In this document: piece by piece, positions 55,864 to 64,000 of the stretch
Numbering within the stretch: the stretch's first letter is position 1
Layout of the letters: every line of letters begins with the position of its first letter
Assembly (NCBI RefSeq): GCF_002994445.1
Contig: NZ_MRZJ01000001.1
Span: 1-64,000 of the forward strand
Direction: 5' to 3'
DNA length: 64,000 nt
Source: Staphylococcus simulans
Lineage (GTDB): Bacteria; Bacillota; Bacilli; Staphylococcales; Staphylococcaceae
Program-made: the position numbers and the translations under genes
Notes under the pieces: model-generated
Database searches by the model: none
Told to the model about the DNA's origin: nothing
Seen by the model: only the letters and a program-made list of their open reading frames with translations

Positions 55864-56169
55864 TTATTTAAGCATACCGAAAGAGAATAAAGACGCAACA
55901 ATATGAATGACAATTACAATCAGTAAAAGGATAGGCAGAAATTTGCTTGCTGGTCGAATCCAATCTTTACGATCTTTGGCATGTTTGATTGATTTATCCG
56001 CTAGAATAATAGCAACAATCAAAATAATGACATTAATGATACTGCTTGTAATAATCTTTTTGACGATAGAATGAAATTGTTCGTTTAATAGTGGATTAAA
56101 CATGTTGAAGTTAAAACTTATAACAATAAGTATAAGCGTGAGATAAAAATAAAGTTTTGACCGTGACAT
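55864..56169 (-). CDS. Small membrane protein, function unknown
   Basis: 101 residues with three hydrophobic segments: near 6-25, 42-58 and 80-97. A basic loop (SIKHAKDRKDWIRPASK) lies between the last two. No family recognised. ATG 56169 lies 5 bases after GGAGG; the frame also opens at 56181. Confidence 0.65.
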   Translation of the reverse strand: MSRSKLYFYLTLILIVISFNFNMFNPLLNEQFHSIVKKIITSSIINVIILIVAIILADKSIKHAKDRKDWIRPASKFLPILLLIVIVIHIVASLFSFGMLK

Positions 56170-56254
56170 GATGACCTCCATTTCTTTACATTCTTTAATA
56201 TTATCATAGATTATGAAGGTGCAACCATTTCTTTACAAAATCGTAAGATAGGAA

Positions 56255-56303
56255 TGAACGTTTGAGTTAATCAATCGCGATTTGAACGTCTGAGTGTTAT
56301 AAT
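56255..56303 (+). promoter_or_regulatory. tal promoter with direct repeats
   Basis: TGAACGTTTGAGT (56255-56267) and TGAACGTCTGAGT (56283-56295) differ at one base and are 28 bases apart. They precede TATAAT (56298-56303), which lacks a good -35. This is the layout of an activator-dependent promoter. Confidence 0.5.
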
Positions 56304-56353
56304 CAAATTACTTTAAAAAGGAATGCAAGTAATATGAAGGAGGCACTTATATT

Positions 56354-57070
56354 ATGGTAAAAGCAGATTTAAATGTTGAAGTATTTGCGGATGGTGCAGA
56401 TATTGAAGAAATGAAAAGAGCCTATAAAAACAACGAGGTAGATGGTTTTACTACAAACCCAAGTCTAATGGCTAAAGCGGGTGTAACAGATTATAAAGCA
56501 TTCGCAGAAGAAGCAGTCAAAGCAATTCCTGATGCTTCAATTTCATTCGAAGTTTTCGCAGATGATCTTGAAACAATGGAAAAAGAAGCTGAAATTTTAA
56601 AACAATACGGTAAAAACGTATTTGTTAAAATTCCTATTGTTAATACAAAAGGCGAATCAACAATTCCTTTAATTAAAAAATTATCAGCTAATCAAGTGCA
56701 ATTAAATGTGACAGCTGTTTATACAATCGAACAAGTTAAAGAAATTACTGAAGCGGTAACTGAAGGTGTACCGACTTATGTTTCTGTATTCGCAGGCCGT
56801 ATCGCTGATACAGGTGTAGATCCATTACCGCTTATGAAAGAATCAGTAGAAGTTACTCATTCTAAAGAAGGTGTTAAATTATTATGGGCTAGCTGCCGCG
56901 AATTATTTAATGTCATTCAAGCAGACGAAATCGGTACTGATATTATTACTTGCCCAGCAGGTGTTATCAGCAAAATTCCTAATATCGGAAGAGATATCAA
57001 TGAGTTATCAGTAGATACTGTTGAAGGATTTGCGAAAGATATTAAAAAATCAGGACTTTCAATTCTTTAA
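56354..57070 (+). CDS. tal: Transaldolase
   Basis: 238 residues of the short transaldolase group. DGFTTNPSLM near residue 30 and the Schiff-base lysine in VFVKIPIVN near residue 96. It links the pentose phosphate pathway with glycolysis. Starts behind GGAGG. Single-gene unit with an unusually long terminator. Confidence 0.92.
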   Translation: MVKADLNVEVFADGADIEEMKRAYKNNEVDGFTTNPSLMAKAGVTDYKAFAEEAVKAIPDASISFEVFADDLETMEKEAEILKQYGKNVFVKIPIVNTKGESTIPLIKKLSANQVQLNVTAVYTIEQVKEITEAVTEGVPTYVSVFAGRIADTGVDPLPLMKESVEVTHSKEGVKLLWASCRELFNVIQADEIGTDIITCPAGVISKIPNIGRDINELSVDTVEGFAKDIKKSGLSIL

Positions 57071-57119
57071 TTCTATCAAAATTTAAGGTATCGAAACCTT
57101 TTAAGGTAGTATAAAATAA

Positions 57120-57183
57120 AGGCAGAAATAATCTTTTCATAAGGTAGATTCCCTTATTAAAAGTTATTTCTGCCTCTTTTTTA
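57120..57183 (+). terminator. Long terminator hairpin after tal
   Basis: AGGCAGAAATAA...TTTT...ATAAGG / CCTTAT...AAAA...TTATTTCTGCCT, over 20 pairs with small interruptions, then CTTTTTT. Confidence 0.9.
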
Positions 57184-57212
57184 AATAAGATTCGGGCAGG
57201 TGTATAGGTGTA

Positions 57213-57665
57213 GTGAAAAAAGAGCATTTTGAAACAAAAGTAAAAAAGCAGCTTTGGTTCTTGAATAATAAAGAAAAAGCACAGCTGAATCAAATTTTAT
57301 CTGAAGTAGAACAAAATCAGGATCCTCAAGCAATTTACAAGAAGCCGATTAAGTTTTCTAATCAGTTTTTGCGTACGCACATTTTTCGTGAACGCAACCA
57401 AGGAACAGCCTCATTCTTCTTAATTATTGCAGGAATGCTGTTAATCAATGCATTATTACTTGGTTTGTTTTTATTCGGCTTATTATCAAGCCTGAATGTT
57501 GTTCAATATTTTGTACATCCTCAAGTTGATTTATCGATGCTGCAACTTATATTGATTTTAACAGGCGGAATATTAGCAATCATTGTATCTAGTATTTTAA
57601 TGAAGAAAGTTACTGCGTACTTTACCAAAAAGCTGCTTGAATGTCGTTTTAATCAGCAGCATTAA
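57213..57665 (+). CDS. Membrane protein with two helices (DUF1700-like)
   Basis: 150 residues. A soluble helical N-terminus (VKKQLWFLNNKEKAQLNQIL) resembles the N-terminal part of DUF1700 proteins, then two hydrophobic segments near 67-93 and 108-130. It starts at GTG 57213 with a weak ribosome site. Its last 17 bases overlap the convergent comK-like gene. Function unknown; neighbours suggest a regulatory or envelope role. Confidence 0.65.
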   Translation: MKKEHFETKVKKQLWFLNNKEKAQLNQILSEVEQNQDPQAIYKKPIKFSNQFLRTHIFRERNQGTASFFLIIAGMLLINALLLGLFLFGLLSSLNVVQYFVHPQVDLSMLQLILILTGGILAIIVSSILMKKVTAYFTKKLLECRFNQQH

Positions 57666-58089
57666 AAGTAAGGTTATATAGAAAGATACATTCTAACCAC
57701 TTACGGTGAATCAACGCATAATGGGCATCCACTATGAGTTGTTCGCCATTTTTGAAAATCAATCGTGTCATAGAGTAATGGCACTGCACACCAGAAATTT
57801 CCAGTCCGTTAATAAAGTGCTGGATAGGAGAGCGTTTATTACGGATTGGGAACAGAATGGTTTGCTGATTAATGATCAAAGGCAAATGTTTACGTATGTT
57901 CAGCATACTTTTGAGTTCATGAGATGAATATTTCGGAGTGTAATGATAGTGTCTGAGCAGCGCATTCATATATGAACTCAATGGAACTTTCGTTAATTCA
58001 TGAAACAAATTATAAGCACATTCGATTTGAAACGTTTGATGCGGATAAGATGTGAAATATAAAATTTTTGGTCTGCGATAATTGTTCAT
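57649..58089 (-). CDS. ComK-family protein in the sigS operon (ecfX position)
   Basis: 146 residues. The central pattern QQTILFPIRNKRSPIQHFIN, then LIFKNGEQLIVDAHYALIHRKWLECIFLY, follows the Bacillus ComK pattern (LFPT...S...P...W; SNGKTMELPISYNSF...RTAWLR). It begins inside the sigS stop codon (ATGA), so it is translated with the sigma factor. The S. aureus gene beside sigS is called ecfX; I equate the two by position only. DNA binding is plausible from the family but unproven. Confidence 0.68.
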   Translation of the reverse strand: MNNYRRPKILYFTSYPHQTFQIECAYNLFHELTKVPLSSYMNALLRHYHYTPKYSSHELKSMLNIRKHLPLIINQQTILFPIRNKRSPIQHFINGLEISGVQCHYSMTRLIFKNGEQLIVDAHYALIHRKWLECIFLYNLTFNAAD

Positions 58090-58586
58090 GCATGCGACGC
58101 TCCTTTTAGAAATTTTTTCAAAGGTGCTAATTTAGTGCGTGCCTGTGTTTGATATTTGCGGATGCTTGTCGCAGATTTTTTCATCAGCGTTTGAATTTCG
58201 AATTGTTTATAACCGCAAAGTTTTAGGTTCAGCCACATTCTTTCGCAATCATTCAACAATGCATAATACTCAGATGTAATGAGTTGCGATAAGTGATTTT
58301 TAGTAGCGTTAATTGCGCCATGATTTTCAATAAGAGTAAAGTCTCCAATCGTATCCTCCAGGCATTTTCCTTTCTTTCGGAACTGGTCTACTAAATAAAA
58401 ATTAAGCCTTTGAAATAAATATCCGCTCATGCTATTATGAATAGACATGTCGAATTGTCGCAATAATGACCACATTTTAATGGAAAGTAATTGGGCATAT
58501 TCATCGACATCATACTTGATATTATATTGCTTCAACAATGTGTAAATAATCCCTTGGTTACGGATGATTAATGTCTCTATATTCAT
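58086..58586 (-). CDS. sigS: RNA polymerase sigma factor SigS
   Basis: 166 residues. Region 2-like segment near residues 15-75 (YDVDEYAQLLSIKMWSL; GYLFQRLNFYLVDQFRKKG). Region 4-like helix-turn-helix near the C-terminus (LNLKLCGYKQFEIQTLMKKSATSIRKYQ). Sequence and neighbours match the staphylococcal ECF-type sigma-S, which is induced by envelope and DNA stress and by infection. ATG 58586 is preferred to TTG 58601. The first gene of a two-gene operon. Confidence 0.85.
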   Translation of the reverse strand: MNIETLIIRNQGIIYTLLKQYNIKYDVDEYAQLLSIKMWSLLRQFDMSIHNSMSGYLFQRLNFYLVDQFRKKGKCLEDTIGDFTLIENHGAINATKNHLSQLITSEYYALLNDCERMWLNLKLCGYKQFEIQTLMKKSATSIRKYQTQARTKLAPLKKFLKGASHA

Positions 58587-58789
58587 CTCGTACCTATTCA
58601 ATCTATGTGCATAACATGTTATTTCCAGTTGAAATAAGTTTAACGAAGTTTATAAATTATTTCATTTGCTTATTGTACAAAATAAGTGTTAAATAGAAGG
58701 GTAGAAATAAATTTTTAACTGAATTTGATTGCAGAAATGAACCGAAACATAACGATAAAGCATAATTCACTATAAGACGGGAGGATTCT

Positions 58790-59011
58790 ATGGATTACGC
58801 ACATTTAAATTTGGAACACTTTTTTGCACGCCATGATGAATTGGACATGATTAAAGATAGTTCAGATTTTGTAATGATTAATAATATGACGAATGAAATG
58901 ATGTATCGCGATGGAAAAATAGAAGGAACGATTGATTTGAATCGTTACTATTATAAGAATAGATCAGAAGCAGCCAGCTTTATTATGATGGAGTATAAAC
59001 GTCCGGAATAA
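58790..59011 (+). CDS. Small acidic protein, function unknown
   Basis: 73 residues starting 6 bases after GGGAGG, so translation is credible. No signal peptide or membrane segment; the sequence mixes acidic and aromatic residues (HLNLEHFFARHDELDMIKD; LNRYYYKNRSEAASFIMME). Not recognised. It lies between sigS and sagB, transcribed with sagB's strand but separated by a terminator. Confidence 0.65.
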   Translation: MDYAHLNLEHFFARHDELDMIKDSSDFVMINNMTNEMMYRDGKIEGTIDLNRYYYKNRSEAASFIMMEYKRPE

Positions 59012-59032
59012 TAAACGTGCTTTTATAGAATT

Positions 59033-59078
59033 CTGCCTGTTTATTACAGTTTCACTGTAGATAAATAGGCTGTTTTTA
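59033..59078 (+). terminator. Terminator after the 73-residue gene
   Basis: GCCTGTTTATTACAG / CTGTAGATAAATAGGC followed by TGTTTTTATTTT. Confidence 0.8.
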
Positions 59079-59223
59079 TTTTGTAATGTTATATTGCACT
59101 TAATTATTACTGACGTTATAAAAATATTATATGAAGACTACAGCAATATTACATTCTGACTTCATTCCAGTCACATTTCAAAAGGTATGATAAAATGTGG
59201 AGTGGACAACTTTGAATTGTTAT

Positions 59224-59239
59224 ACACTTAAAAAAGTGT
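59224..59239. promoter_or_regulatory. Palindrome upstream of sagB
   Basis: ACACTT-AAAA-AAGTGT, perfect arms, about 60 bases before the start codon. Possible operator; no consensus matched. Confidence 0.4.
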
Positions 59240-59297
59240 TAAGATTTAGAATCAATACGCATCAACTTTAATTTAACTTGACCTAAGAGGTGTAATT

Positions 59298-60143
59298 ATG
59301 ACAAAGCACAAGAAGGGCTCTATCTTCGCTATAATAGGGCTGCTTGTTATTTTGGCTGTTACCGGCTTTATTTTCTTTTCAATGATTTCAGATCAAGTAT
59401 TATTTAAACATGTTAAGAAAGTAGAGACAGTTGAACATTTAGATGTAACATTAGAAAAAGCAGCTAAAAAACAAATTGATAACTATACAAGCCAGCAGGT
59501 TTCTGACAAGAATGATAGATGGCATGATGCTACTGGTACAGAAATTAAAAGAGCGATGGATAGTAAAAACTTCATAGACGATGATATTCAAAAATATCAA
59601 TTTTTAGATTTATCTAAGTATCAAGGTATTGATAAGAATAGAATTAAGCGTATGCTTGCGGATCGACCTACCTTGCTATCACACACAGAAGACTTTATAC
59701 ATGCAGCGAAAAAACGCCAAGTAAACGAAGTCTACTTGATTTCGCATGCAGTCTTGGAAACAGGTGCTGTTAAGAGTGAATTATCAAAAGGTGTTGAGAT
59801 AGACGGTAAGAAATATTATAACTTCTACGGTGTAGGCGCATTAGATAAAGACCCTGTGAAAACAGGTGCAGAATACGCTAAGAAACATGGATGGGATACA
59901 CCAGAAAAAGCCATAGACGGCGGTGCAGAATTCATTCATAAACATTTCTTATCCAACCCAGATCAAAATACATTATACAGCATGAGATGGAATCCTAAGA
60001 ATCCAGGTGAACATCAATATGCGACAGATATAAAATGGGCGGAAAGCAACGCATCATTGATTGCGAACTTCTATGAAAAAATCAACACTGAAGGCAAATA
60101 CTTCAAATTATTTGTTTATAAAGACGATAAAAAACACCAATAA
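59298..60143 (+). CDS. sagB: Membrane-anchored N-acetylglucosaminidase SagB
   Basis: 281 residues. N-terminal membrane anchor (residues about 8-30). Then a glucosaminidase domain with the catalytic glutamate in SHAVLETGAV (E154) and KYYNFYGVGALDKDP. SagB cuts nascent glycan strands to mature length and is an important hydrolase for wall elasticity in S. aureus. Located as in S. aureus, between sigS and the riboflavin operon. Confidence 0.92.
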   Translation: MTKHKKGSIFAIIGLLVILAVTGFIFFSMISDQVLFKHVKKVETVEHLDVTLEKAAKKQIDNYTSQQVSDKNDRWHDATGTEIKRAMDSKNFIDDDIQKYQFLDLSKYQGIDKNRIKRMLADRPTLLSHTEDFIHAAKKRQVNEVYLISHAVLETGAVKSELSKGVEIDGKKYYNFYGVGALDKDPVKTGAEYAKKHGWDTPEKAIDGGAEFIHKHFLSNPDQNTLYSMRWNPKNPGEHQYATDIKWAESNASLIANFYEKINTEGKYFKLFVYKDDKKHQ

Positions 60144-60164
60144 TTGTTTAATATTAAATAAAGT

Positions 60165-60216
60165 TAAAGCGGAATGATTAAATGTTTGAGATTTAATTGT
60201 TTCGCTTTATTTTTGT
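60165..60216 (+). terminator. Terminator after sagB
   Basis: AAAGCGGAA..ATTAAAT / ATTTAAT..TTCGCTTT then ATTTTTG. Confidence 0.85.
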
Positions 60217-60273
60217 TTATAGCATAATAGACAGTGAATAAGAAAAAGTGTTGTTAAGAGGAGGTTATCAACG

Positions 60274-61755
60274 ATGCGCGTTGCAATTATAGGAATGGGT
60301 ACGGCAGGTGTCAGTATCTTAAGACAATTAGAGCAGCATTCATACTTTAAAGAACTAGAAATAGATGTGTATGATAATGCGAAAAATATGGGGCAAGGTG
60401 TGCCTTTTCAAAACGACAGTTCGCAATTATTAATCAACTTGCCGAGTAAAGATATGTCTTTGAATTTAAAAGACCAAGAAGAATTTTATAAATGGTATGA
60501 AAGCCAAGATGAATTTAAATTCGACAACGCTGCGTATTTGCCGAGATTTGTATTCGGCCATTACATGAAAAGCTATTTGGAACGTTTCAGCAATCAGTAT
60601 GACAACATAAATATCATTACTGAAAAAGCGACTGAAATGTTTTTAGAAAAAGGATTTGAAAAAGATGCACAGATTCAATATTTTGTGTGTACGAATCATC
60701 AGCATGAAGCATGCCGACAATATGATTATGTCTTCTTGACTGTCGGAACGATGTCGTATCATGACCCATACCAACTTAAAGGACTAAAAGGATTTATCAA
60801 ATCACCGTATCCGACATATGAAACACTGAATACAGTTAATGATACAGATGATATCGCAGTTATCGGTACAGGTTTATCCAGTTTAGATGTTATTCGTTAT
60901 GTTGTTAAACATCATCCAAACTTGCCTTTAACGGCTGTAAGCAGAAAAGGAGAGTTGCCGAGTGTCAGGGGTGAAATGCCTGATATTACATTGAAATATG
61001 TAACAAAAGACAACTTTAACAAGATCATCAAATCTCATTTTGGCGTAGTACCGTTAGAATCTGCCATTCAATTGTTTAAACAAGAGTGCGAAGAATTGAA
61101 TATTCCGTTAGAACAACTCGTACATCGTCGTGTCGGAGATCCAATCAAAGATTTGAAATATGATTTGGCGCATCCTGAAATATTAGGCGTTTTCCAAAGT
61201 TTGTTAGAAACTATCAAAGAAAATATGAACTGGATTTGGAATAGTTTGAGCATCGAAGATCAAAAGATTTTCATGAAAGAATACATGCCGATACTTAAAG
61301 CCAATTCTAATCCGATGCCGCCGCGTACTGCGAGATTATTAATTGAAGAGATTGAAAATGGTCATTTAATTATTAAAAAAGATTTAGCAGAAGTGACACA
61401 AGAAAATGATACGTTTATCTTCAAATATAATGATGATACTAAAACAGAACAATACAATGTTGTGATTAATGCGACAGGACCGCGCACACAACTGAAAGAT
61501 TTAGATGAAGATGATGCGTTCTTAATTGATATTGCGAATAGACAAATTGTTCAAGCACATCCTATGGGCGGGATTCAAATTGTGCCTGAGACCAATCAAG
61601 TAATTAGCCCAAGATACGGGACTTTGCCGCACTTAATTGCGATCGGTCAAATCACTAACGGTATCAACCAAGCACGCAACGGTGTCAATATGATAGTGCG
61701 TCAATCTGTACAGGCTGTTGAGAGTCTGTATGAATATCATGCTGAAAACAGATAA
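60274..61755 (+). CDS. FAD/NAD(P)-binding oxidoreductase-like protein
   Basis: 493 residues. N-terminal dinucleotide-binding motif VAIIGMGTAGVSIL and a second one, IAVIGTGLSSLDVI, near residue 195. The rest resembles FAD-NAD(P)-binding proteins (VVINATGPRTQLKDLD; HLIAIGQITNGINQARNG). Substrate unknown. Single gene ahead of the riboflavin operon, which supplies its likely cofactor; no operon link. Confidence 0.8.
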   Translation: MRVAIIGMGTAGVSILRQLEQHSYFKELEIDVYDNAKNMGQGVPFQNDSSQLLINLPSKDMSLNLKDQEEFYKWYESQDEFKFDNAAYLPRFVFGHYMKSYLERFSNQYDNINIITEKATEMFLEKGFEKDAQIQYFVCTNHQHEACRQYDYVFLTVGTMSYHDPYQLKGLKGFIKSPYPTYETLNTVNDTDDIAVIGTGLSSLDVIRYVVKHHPNLPLTAVSRKGELPSVRGEMPDITLKYVTKDNFNKIIKSHFGVVPLESAIQLFKQECEELNIPLEQLVHRRVGDPIKDLKYDLAHPEILGVFQSLLETIKENMNWIWNSLSIEDQKIFMKEYMPILKANSNPMPPRTARLLIEEIENGHLIIKKDLAEVTQENDTFIFKYNDDTKTEQYNVVINATGPRTQLKDLDEDDAFLIDIANRQIVQAHPMGGIQIVPETNQVISPRYGTLPHLIAIGQITNGINQARNGVNMIVRQSVQAVESLYEYHAENR

Positions 61756-61772
61756 CAAATAAGTTAAAATTA

Positions 61773-61801
61773 TTGTCATATAAAATAAAGTAAGCTATGA
61801 T
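61773..61801 (+). promoter_or_regulatory. Promoter of the riboflavin operon
   Basis: TTGTCA, 17-base spacer, TATGAT, 53 bases before the riboswitch. Confidence 0.65.
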
Positions 61802-61854
61802 ATTCTTATGAGCACAAAATACATGCTCGATCGATTCAGAAACAATTTCATAAT

Positions 61855-61986
61855 ATTCTTTCGGGGCAGGGTGAAATTCCCAACCGGCAGTAAATTATAA
61901 GCCTGCGACCTGTACTCATTTGTTGAGTATGGCTGATCTAGTGGAAATCTAGAGCCGACAGTTAAAGTCTGGATGGGAGAAAGAAT
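61855..61986 (+). ncRNA. FMN riboswitch (RFN element)
   Basis: P1 ATTCTTT / AAAGAAT encloses the conserved RFN blocks GGGGCAGGGTGAAATTCCC, ACCGGCAGTAAA, GCCTGCGAC, GAGCCGACAGT and GGATGGGAGA. It binds FMN and stops transcription of the rib genes at the terminator near 62107. Confidence 0.97.
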
Positions 61987-62106
61987 CAAGACGTCATTAA
62001 ATATTAATTTTAATTGGTATTTAAGTGGGGTCTAGTTCGCTATACAGAAATCAGCTTTCTTATTATAGGGACTGGTCTGCTTAATTATCCAACGTTGATA
62101 TATTCT
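61987..62106 (+). other. Linker between FMN aptamer and terminator
   Basis: About 120 bases of leader without a gene; expected to hold the antiterminator strand of the riboswitch. Confidence 0.5.
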
Positions 62107-62143
62107 AATCCGCTGCCTCTTTATTTGAGACAGCGGATTTTTT
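62107..62143 (+). terminator. Riboswitch-controlled terminator before ribD
   Basis: AATCCGCTG / CAGCGGATT (extended inward by CTC/GAG) followed by TTTTTT. The ribD ribosome site follows at once. Confidence 0.92.
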
Positions 62144-62157
62144 AATGAGGTGATTGT

Positions 62158-63207
62158 TTGAATCGTTTTTTACAAAATGCTATACAATTAGCAAAAATGG
62201 CTGAAGGCCAAACAGGTGTTAACCCTGCAGTCGGTTCCGTGGTTGTCAAAGACGGCAAGATTGTCGGGCTCGGCGCACATTTGAAGCAGGGAGAAAAACA
62301 TGCTGAAGTACAAGCATTAGATATGGCTGGATATGCAGCAAAAGGTGCAACAATTTATGTATCTTTAGAACCTTGTACACATTTTGGATCTACACCGCCT
62401 TGTGTCAATAAAATTATTGAAGCGGGGATTAAAAAAGTTGTCTATGCTATGAAAGACATTACTTTGGATTCTCCTGGAGATGATATTTTAGCAGCGGCAG
62501 GTATTGAAGTGGATTATCAGCATCAACCTGAGGCAGAAGCAATGTATACAGACTTTTTTAAAGCTAAACAAGCACAAATACCAAAAGTAACATTGAAGGT
62601 GAGTGTGAGTTTAGATGGCAAACAAGCTACGGATGAAGGTCAAAGCAAATGGATTACCAATCCTGGTGTTAAACAAGAAGTGTTTTTGCAGCGTGCACGT
62701 CATGATGCAATTTTGACAGGTGCAGGTACTGTTGCTGCGGATAACCCGAGTTTAACGGTGAGGTTAGAAGGTGAACGCCAACCCGTTCGCGTGATATTAG
62801 CGCGCAGCGGTAATTTGGATTGGAACCAGAAAATATTTCATGATCCGATTTCGCCTGTCTATGTATACACAGAAAATAACCAAATAAAAGCAGATGAACT
62901 TCAATCTCATGTACAGGTGATTGTACTTGATGATTGTTCAATTGAAACTGTTTTAAAAGATTTATATAAGAAAGGTATCGGCTCAATCTATGTTGAAGCC
63001 GGTCCTAAAGTGACTTCCCAATTTCTCCAATCACAGTGTGTACAAACACTGATTATTTACTACGCCCCGAAAGTAATTGGAGGTTCCGGCGCTTATCAGT
63101 TTTATCAAACTGACAGCATTTTACCGCTGGAACAAGTTCCTCAATTTGAAATTGACCATTCTGAAATCATTGATCAAAATATCAAAGTTGTATTAAGAAA
63201 GAAGTGA
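62158..63207 (+). CDS. ribD: Bifunctional riboflavin deaminase/reductase RibD
   Basis: 349 residues. N-terminal deaminase domain with the zinc site HAEVQALDMA and PCTHFGSTPPC (residues about 40-75), then a C-terminal reductase domain from about 145 (KVSVSLDGKQAT; DAILTGAGTVAADNPSLTVR). Carries out steps 2 and 3 of riboflavin synthesis. The start is TTG 62158, with GAGGTGA placed just after the riboswitch terminator. Confidence 0.94.
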   Translation: MNRFLQNAIQLAKMAEGQTGVNPAVGSVVVKDGKIVGLGAHLKQGEKHAEVQALDMAGYAAKGATIYVSLEPCTHFGSTPPCVNKIIEAGIKKVVYAMKDITLDSPGDDILAAAGIEVDYQHQPEAEAMYTDFFKAKQAQIPKVTLKVSVSLDGKQATDEGQSKWITNPGVKQEVFLQRARHDAILTGAGTVAADNPSLTVRLEGERQPVRVILARSGNLDWNQKIFHDPISPVYVYTENNQIKADELQSHVQVIVLDDCSIETVLKDLYKKGIGSIYVEAGPKVTSQFLQSQCVQTLIIYYAPKVIGGSGAYQFYQTDSILPLEQVPQFEIDHSEIIDQNIKVVLRKK

Positions 63208-63211
63208 TTTC

Positions 63212-63844
63212 ATGTTTACCGGTATTGTAGAAGAAATCGGTACCATTGACCGAATGACTACAGAACAAAATGTCATCAAAATGACGATAGCATGTCAAAC
63301 TATCATAGAAGATATGCATATCGGTGATTCAATCAGTGTGAATGGTGCATGTTTAACAGTAACTTCCTTTGATTCATCTACCTTTGATGTCAATGTCATT
63401 AAAGGAACCGAAGACAAAACTTATTTATCGCAGCTGACTAAAGGCAATCACGTGAATTTAGAGCGTGCTATGCACAGTCAAGGCAGATTTGGCGGACATT
63501 TTGTGTTAGGACATGTAGATGAAGTGGGGTCGATTATCAAAATCAGACCTTCTTCAAACTCTAACATCGTAACTGTACAATGTCCTGCATCGATTACAGA
63601 TCAAATGGTTCAGCAAGGTTCTATCACTGTTGATGGAACAAGTTTGACGATTTTCAGACTTGACCATGGACAATTTGATATTCATTTGATTCCTGAAACT
63701 AAACGATCAACTGTTTTAGGTCAGAAACGTGTGGGCGATAAAGTTCATTTAGAAGCGGATATGTTATTTAAATATGTACAAAAAGCAATTTCAAATGACA
63801 AGTCGGAATTGACTAAAGAGAAACTTATGCAATTCGGCTTTTAA
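63212..63844 (+). CDS. ribE: Riboflavin synthase alpha subunit
   Basis: 210 residues with two homologous lumazine-binding halves: MFTGIVEEIG at the N-terminus, DSISVNGACLTVTSF in the first half and SITVDGTSLTIF in the second. Dismutates 6,7-dimethyl-8-ribityllumazine to riboflavin. Four bases after ribD. Confidence 0.95.
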   Translation: MFTGIVEEIGTIDRMTTEQNVIKMTIACQTIIEDMHIGDSISVNGACLTVTSFDSSTFDVNVIKGTEDKTYLSQLTKGNHVNLERAMHSQGRFGGHFVLGHVDEVGSIIKIRPSSNSNIVTVQCPASITDQMVQQGSITVDGTSLTIFRLDHGQFDIHLIPETKRSTVLGQKRVGDKVHLEADMLFKYVQKAISNDKSELTKEKLMQFGF

Positions 63845-63859
63845 GAGGAGTGTTGATAA

Positions 63860-64000
63860 ATGCAATTTGATTCTATAGAAAGTGCTGTTGAAGCACTTAA
63901 ACAAGGTGAAAGTATCATTGTTGTCGATAATGAAGATCGTGAAAATGAAGGTGATTTAGTTGCGATTACAGAATTAATGCATGATAATACCGTGAATTTT
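63860..64000 (+). CDS. ribBA: RibBA, start of gene (cut by window end)
   Basis: Only the first 47 codons are visible. They give the DHBP synthase N-terminus ([19 protein letters not shown]), which binds ribulose 5-phosphate and metal. In this operon position the gene normally encodes the fused 3,4-dihydroxy-2-butanone 4-phosphate synthase/GTP cyclohydrolase II; the fusion itself lies outside the window. ATG 63860 follows AGAGGAG. Confidence 0.9.
   Translation, partial: MQFDSIESAVEALKQGESIIVVDNEDRENEGDLVAITELMHDNTVNF

Noticed and set aside
59012..59297. WalR site upstream of sagB
   Set aside because: TGTWAH direct repeats with a five-base gap were looked for and not found; only isolated TGTAAT-like hexamers occur.

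Overview
The window is Staphylococcus chromosome. Three things show this: gene content and order (riboflavin operon, sagB, sigS, tal, fluC pair, metK, pckA, menEC, hemEHY, traP, ecsAB/hit, prsA, yhaM/yhaN/yhaO, xdrA, fumC, airSR), the low-GC codon use, and an array of the tRNA-Gly variants that staphylococci use for pentaglycine bridges. The protein sequences and a complete nadABC-niaR block suggest a coagulase-negative species. The S. carnosus/condimenti group is a guess, not a conclusion.

Layout. 11-2303 holds 26 tRNA genes in one direction, probably the tail of an rRNA operon lying to the left. It ends in four tandem non-canonical tRNA-Gly(TCC) copies, a tRNA-Leu and a terminator. 2416-3083 is a decayed Ltp-type surface protein gene. 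3258-9719 holds a lone PTS IIC protein, then an arginine-linked operon (fused amino-acid-binding/permease protein, ABC ATPase, argC, argJ, argB). In that operon argC carries an in-frame amber stop and the ATPase has lost its switch histidine. Its promoter carries good cre and CodY matches. 9832-18488 holds queG, trmL, a NagB-like gene, a membrane protein, fumC, an RluA-type pseudouridine synthase, the AirSR sensor system and a dicarboxylate/amino-acid symporter. 18888-26410 is xdrA, yheB, yheA and the yhaO-yhaN-yhaM operon. 26473-31494 is prsA, two envelope genes, hit, and divergent ecsAB. 31563-35830 is traP and the coproporphyrin-dependent haem genes hemE-hemH-hemY behind a PerR/Fur-like box. 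35865-36657 is a candidate structured RNA and a hydrolase whose nucleophile serine is glycine. 36727-41913 is NAD synthesis: nadB-nadC-nadA divergent from a NifS-like desulfurase and the repressor niaR.

42371-43099 is a second tRNA cluster (8 genes) behind tandem rRNA-type promoters. It is followed by a gene-poor stretch with a gene remnant, then a glutamine-rich lipoprotein and two membrane proteins. 45790-49742 is menE-menC, yidD, a Nudix hydrolase and an alpha/beta hydrolase. 49806-52981 is pckA divergent from a SAM-riboswitch-controlled metK. 53079-57665 is a NERD protein, an aldo/keto reductase, two fluoride channels, a small membrane protein, transaldolase and a membrane protein. 57649-58586 is sigS with a ComK-family gene. 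58790-61755 is a small unknown gene, the glucosaminidase sagB and an FAD protein. 61855-64000 is the FMN-riboswitch-controlled ribD-ribE-ribBA operon, cut by the window end.

Most of the window is ordinary core genome. The most notable signals are the four-copy peptidoglycan tRNA-Gly array with compensatory changes, the simultaneous damage to two genes of the arginine operon under a seemingly intact promoter, the hydrolase with its nucleophile replaced, the nested RNA structure at 35963-36072, the inverted repeat around the xdrA -10 box, and the sigma factor/ComK-like pair.
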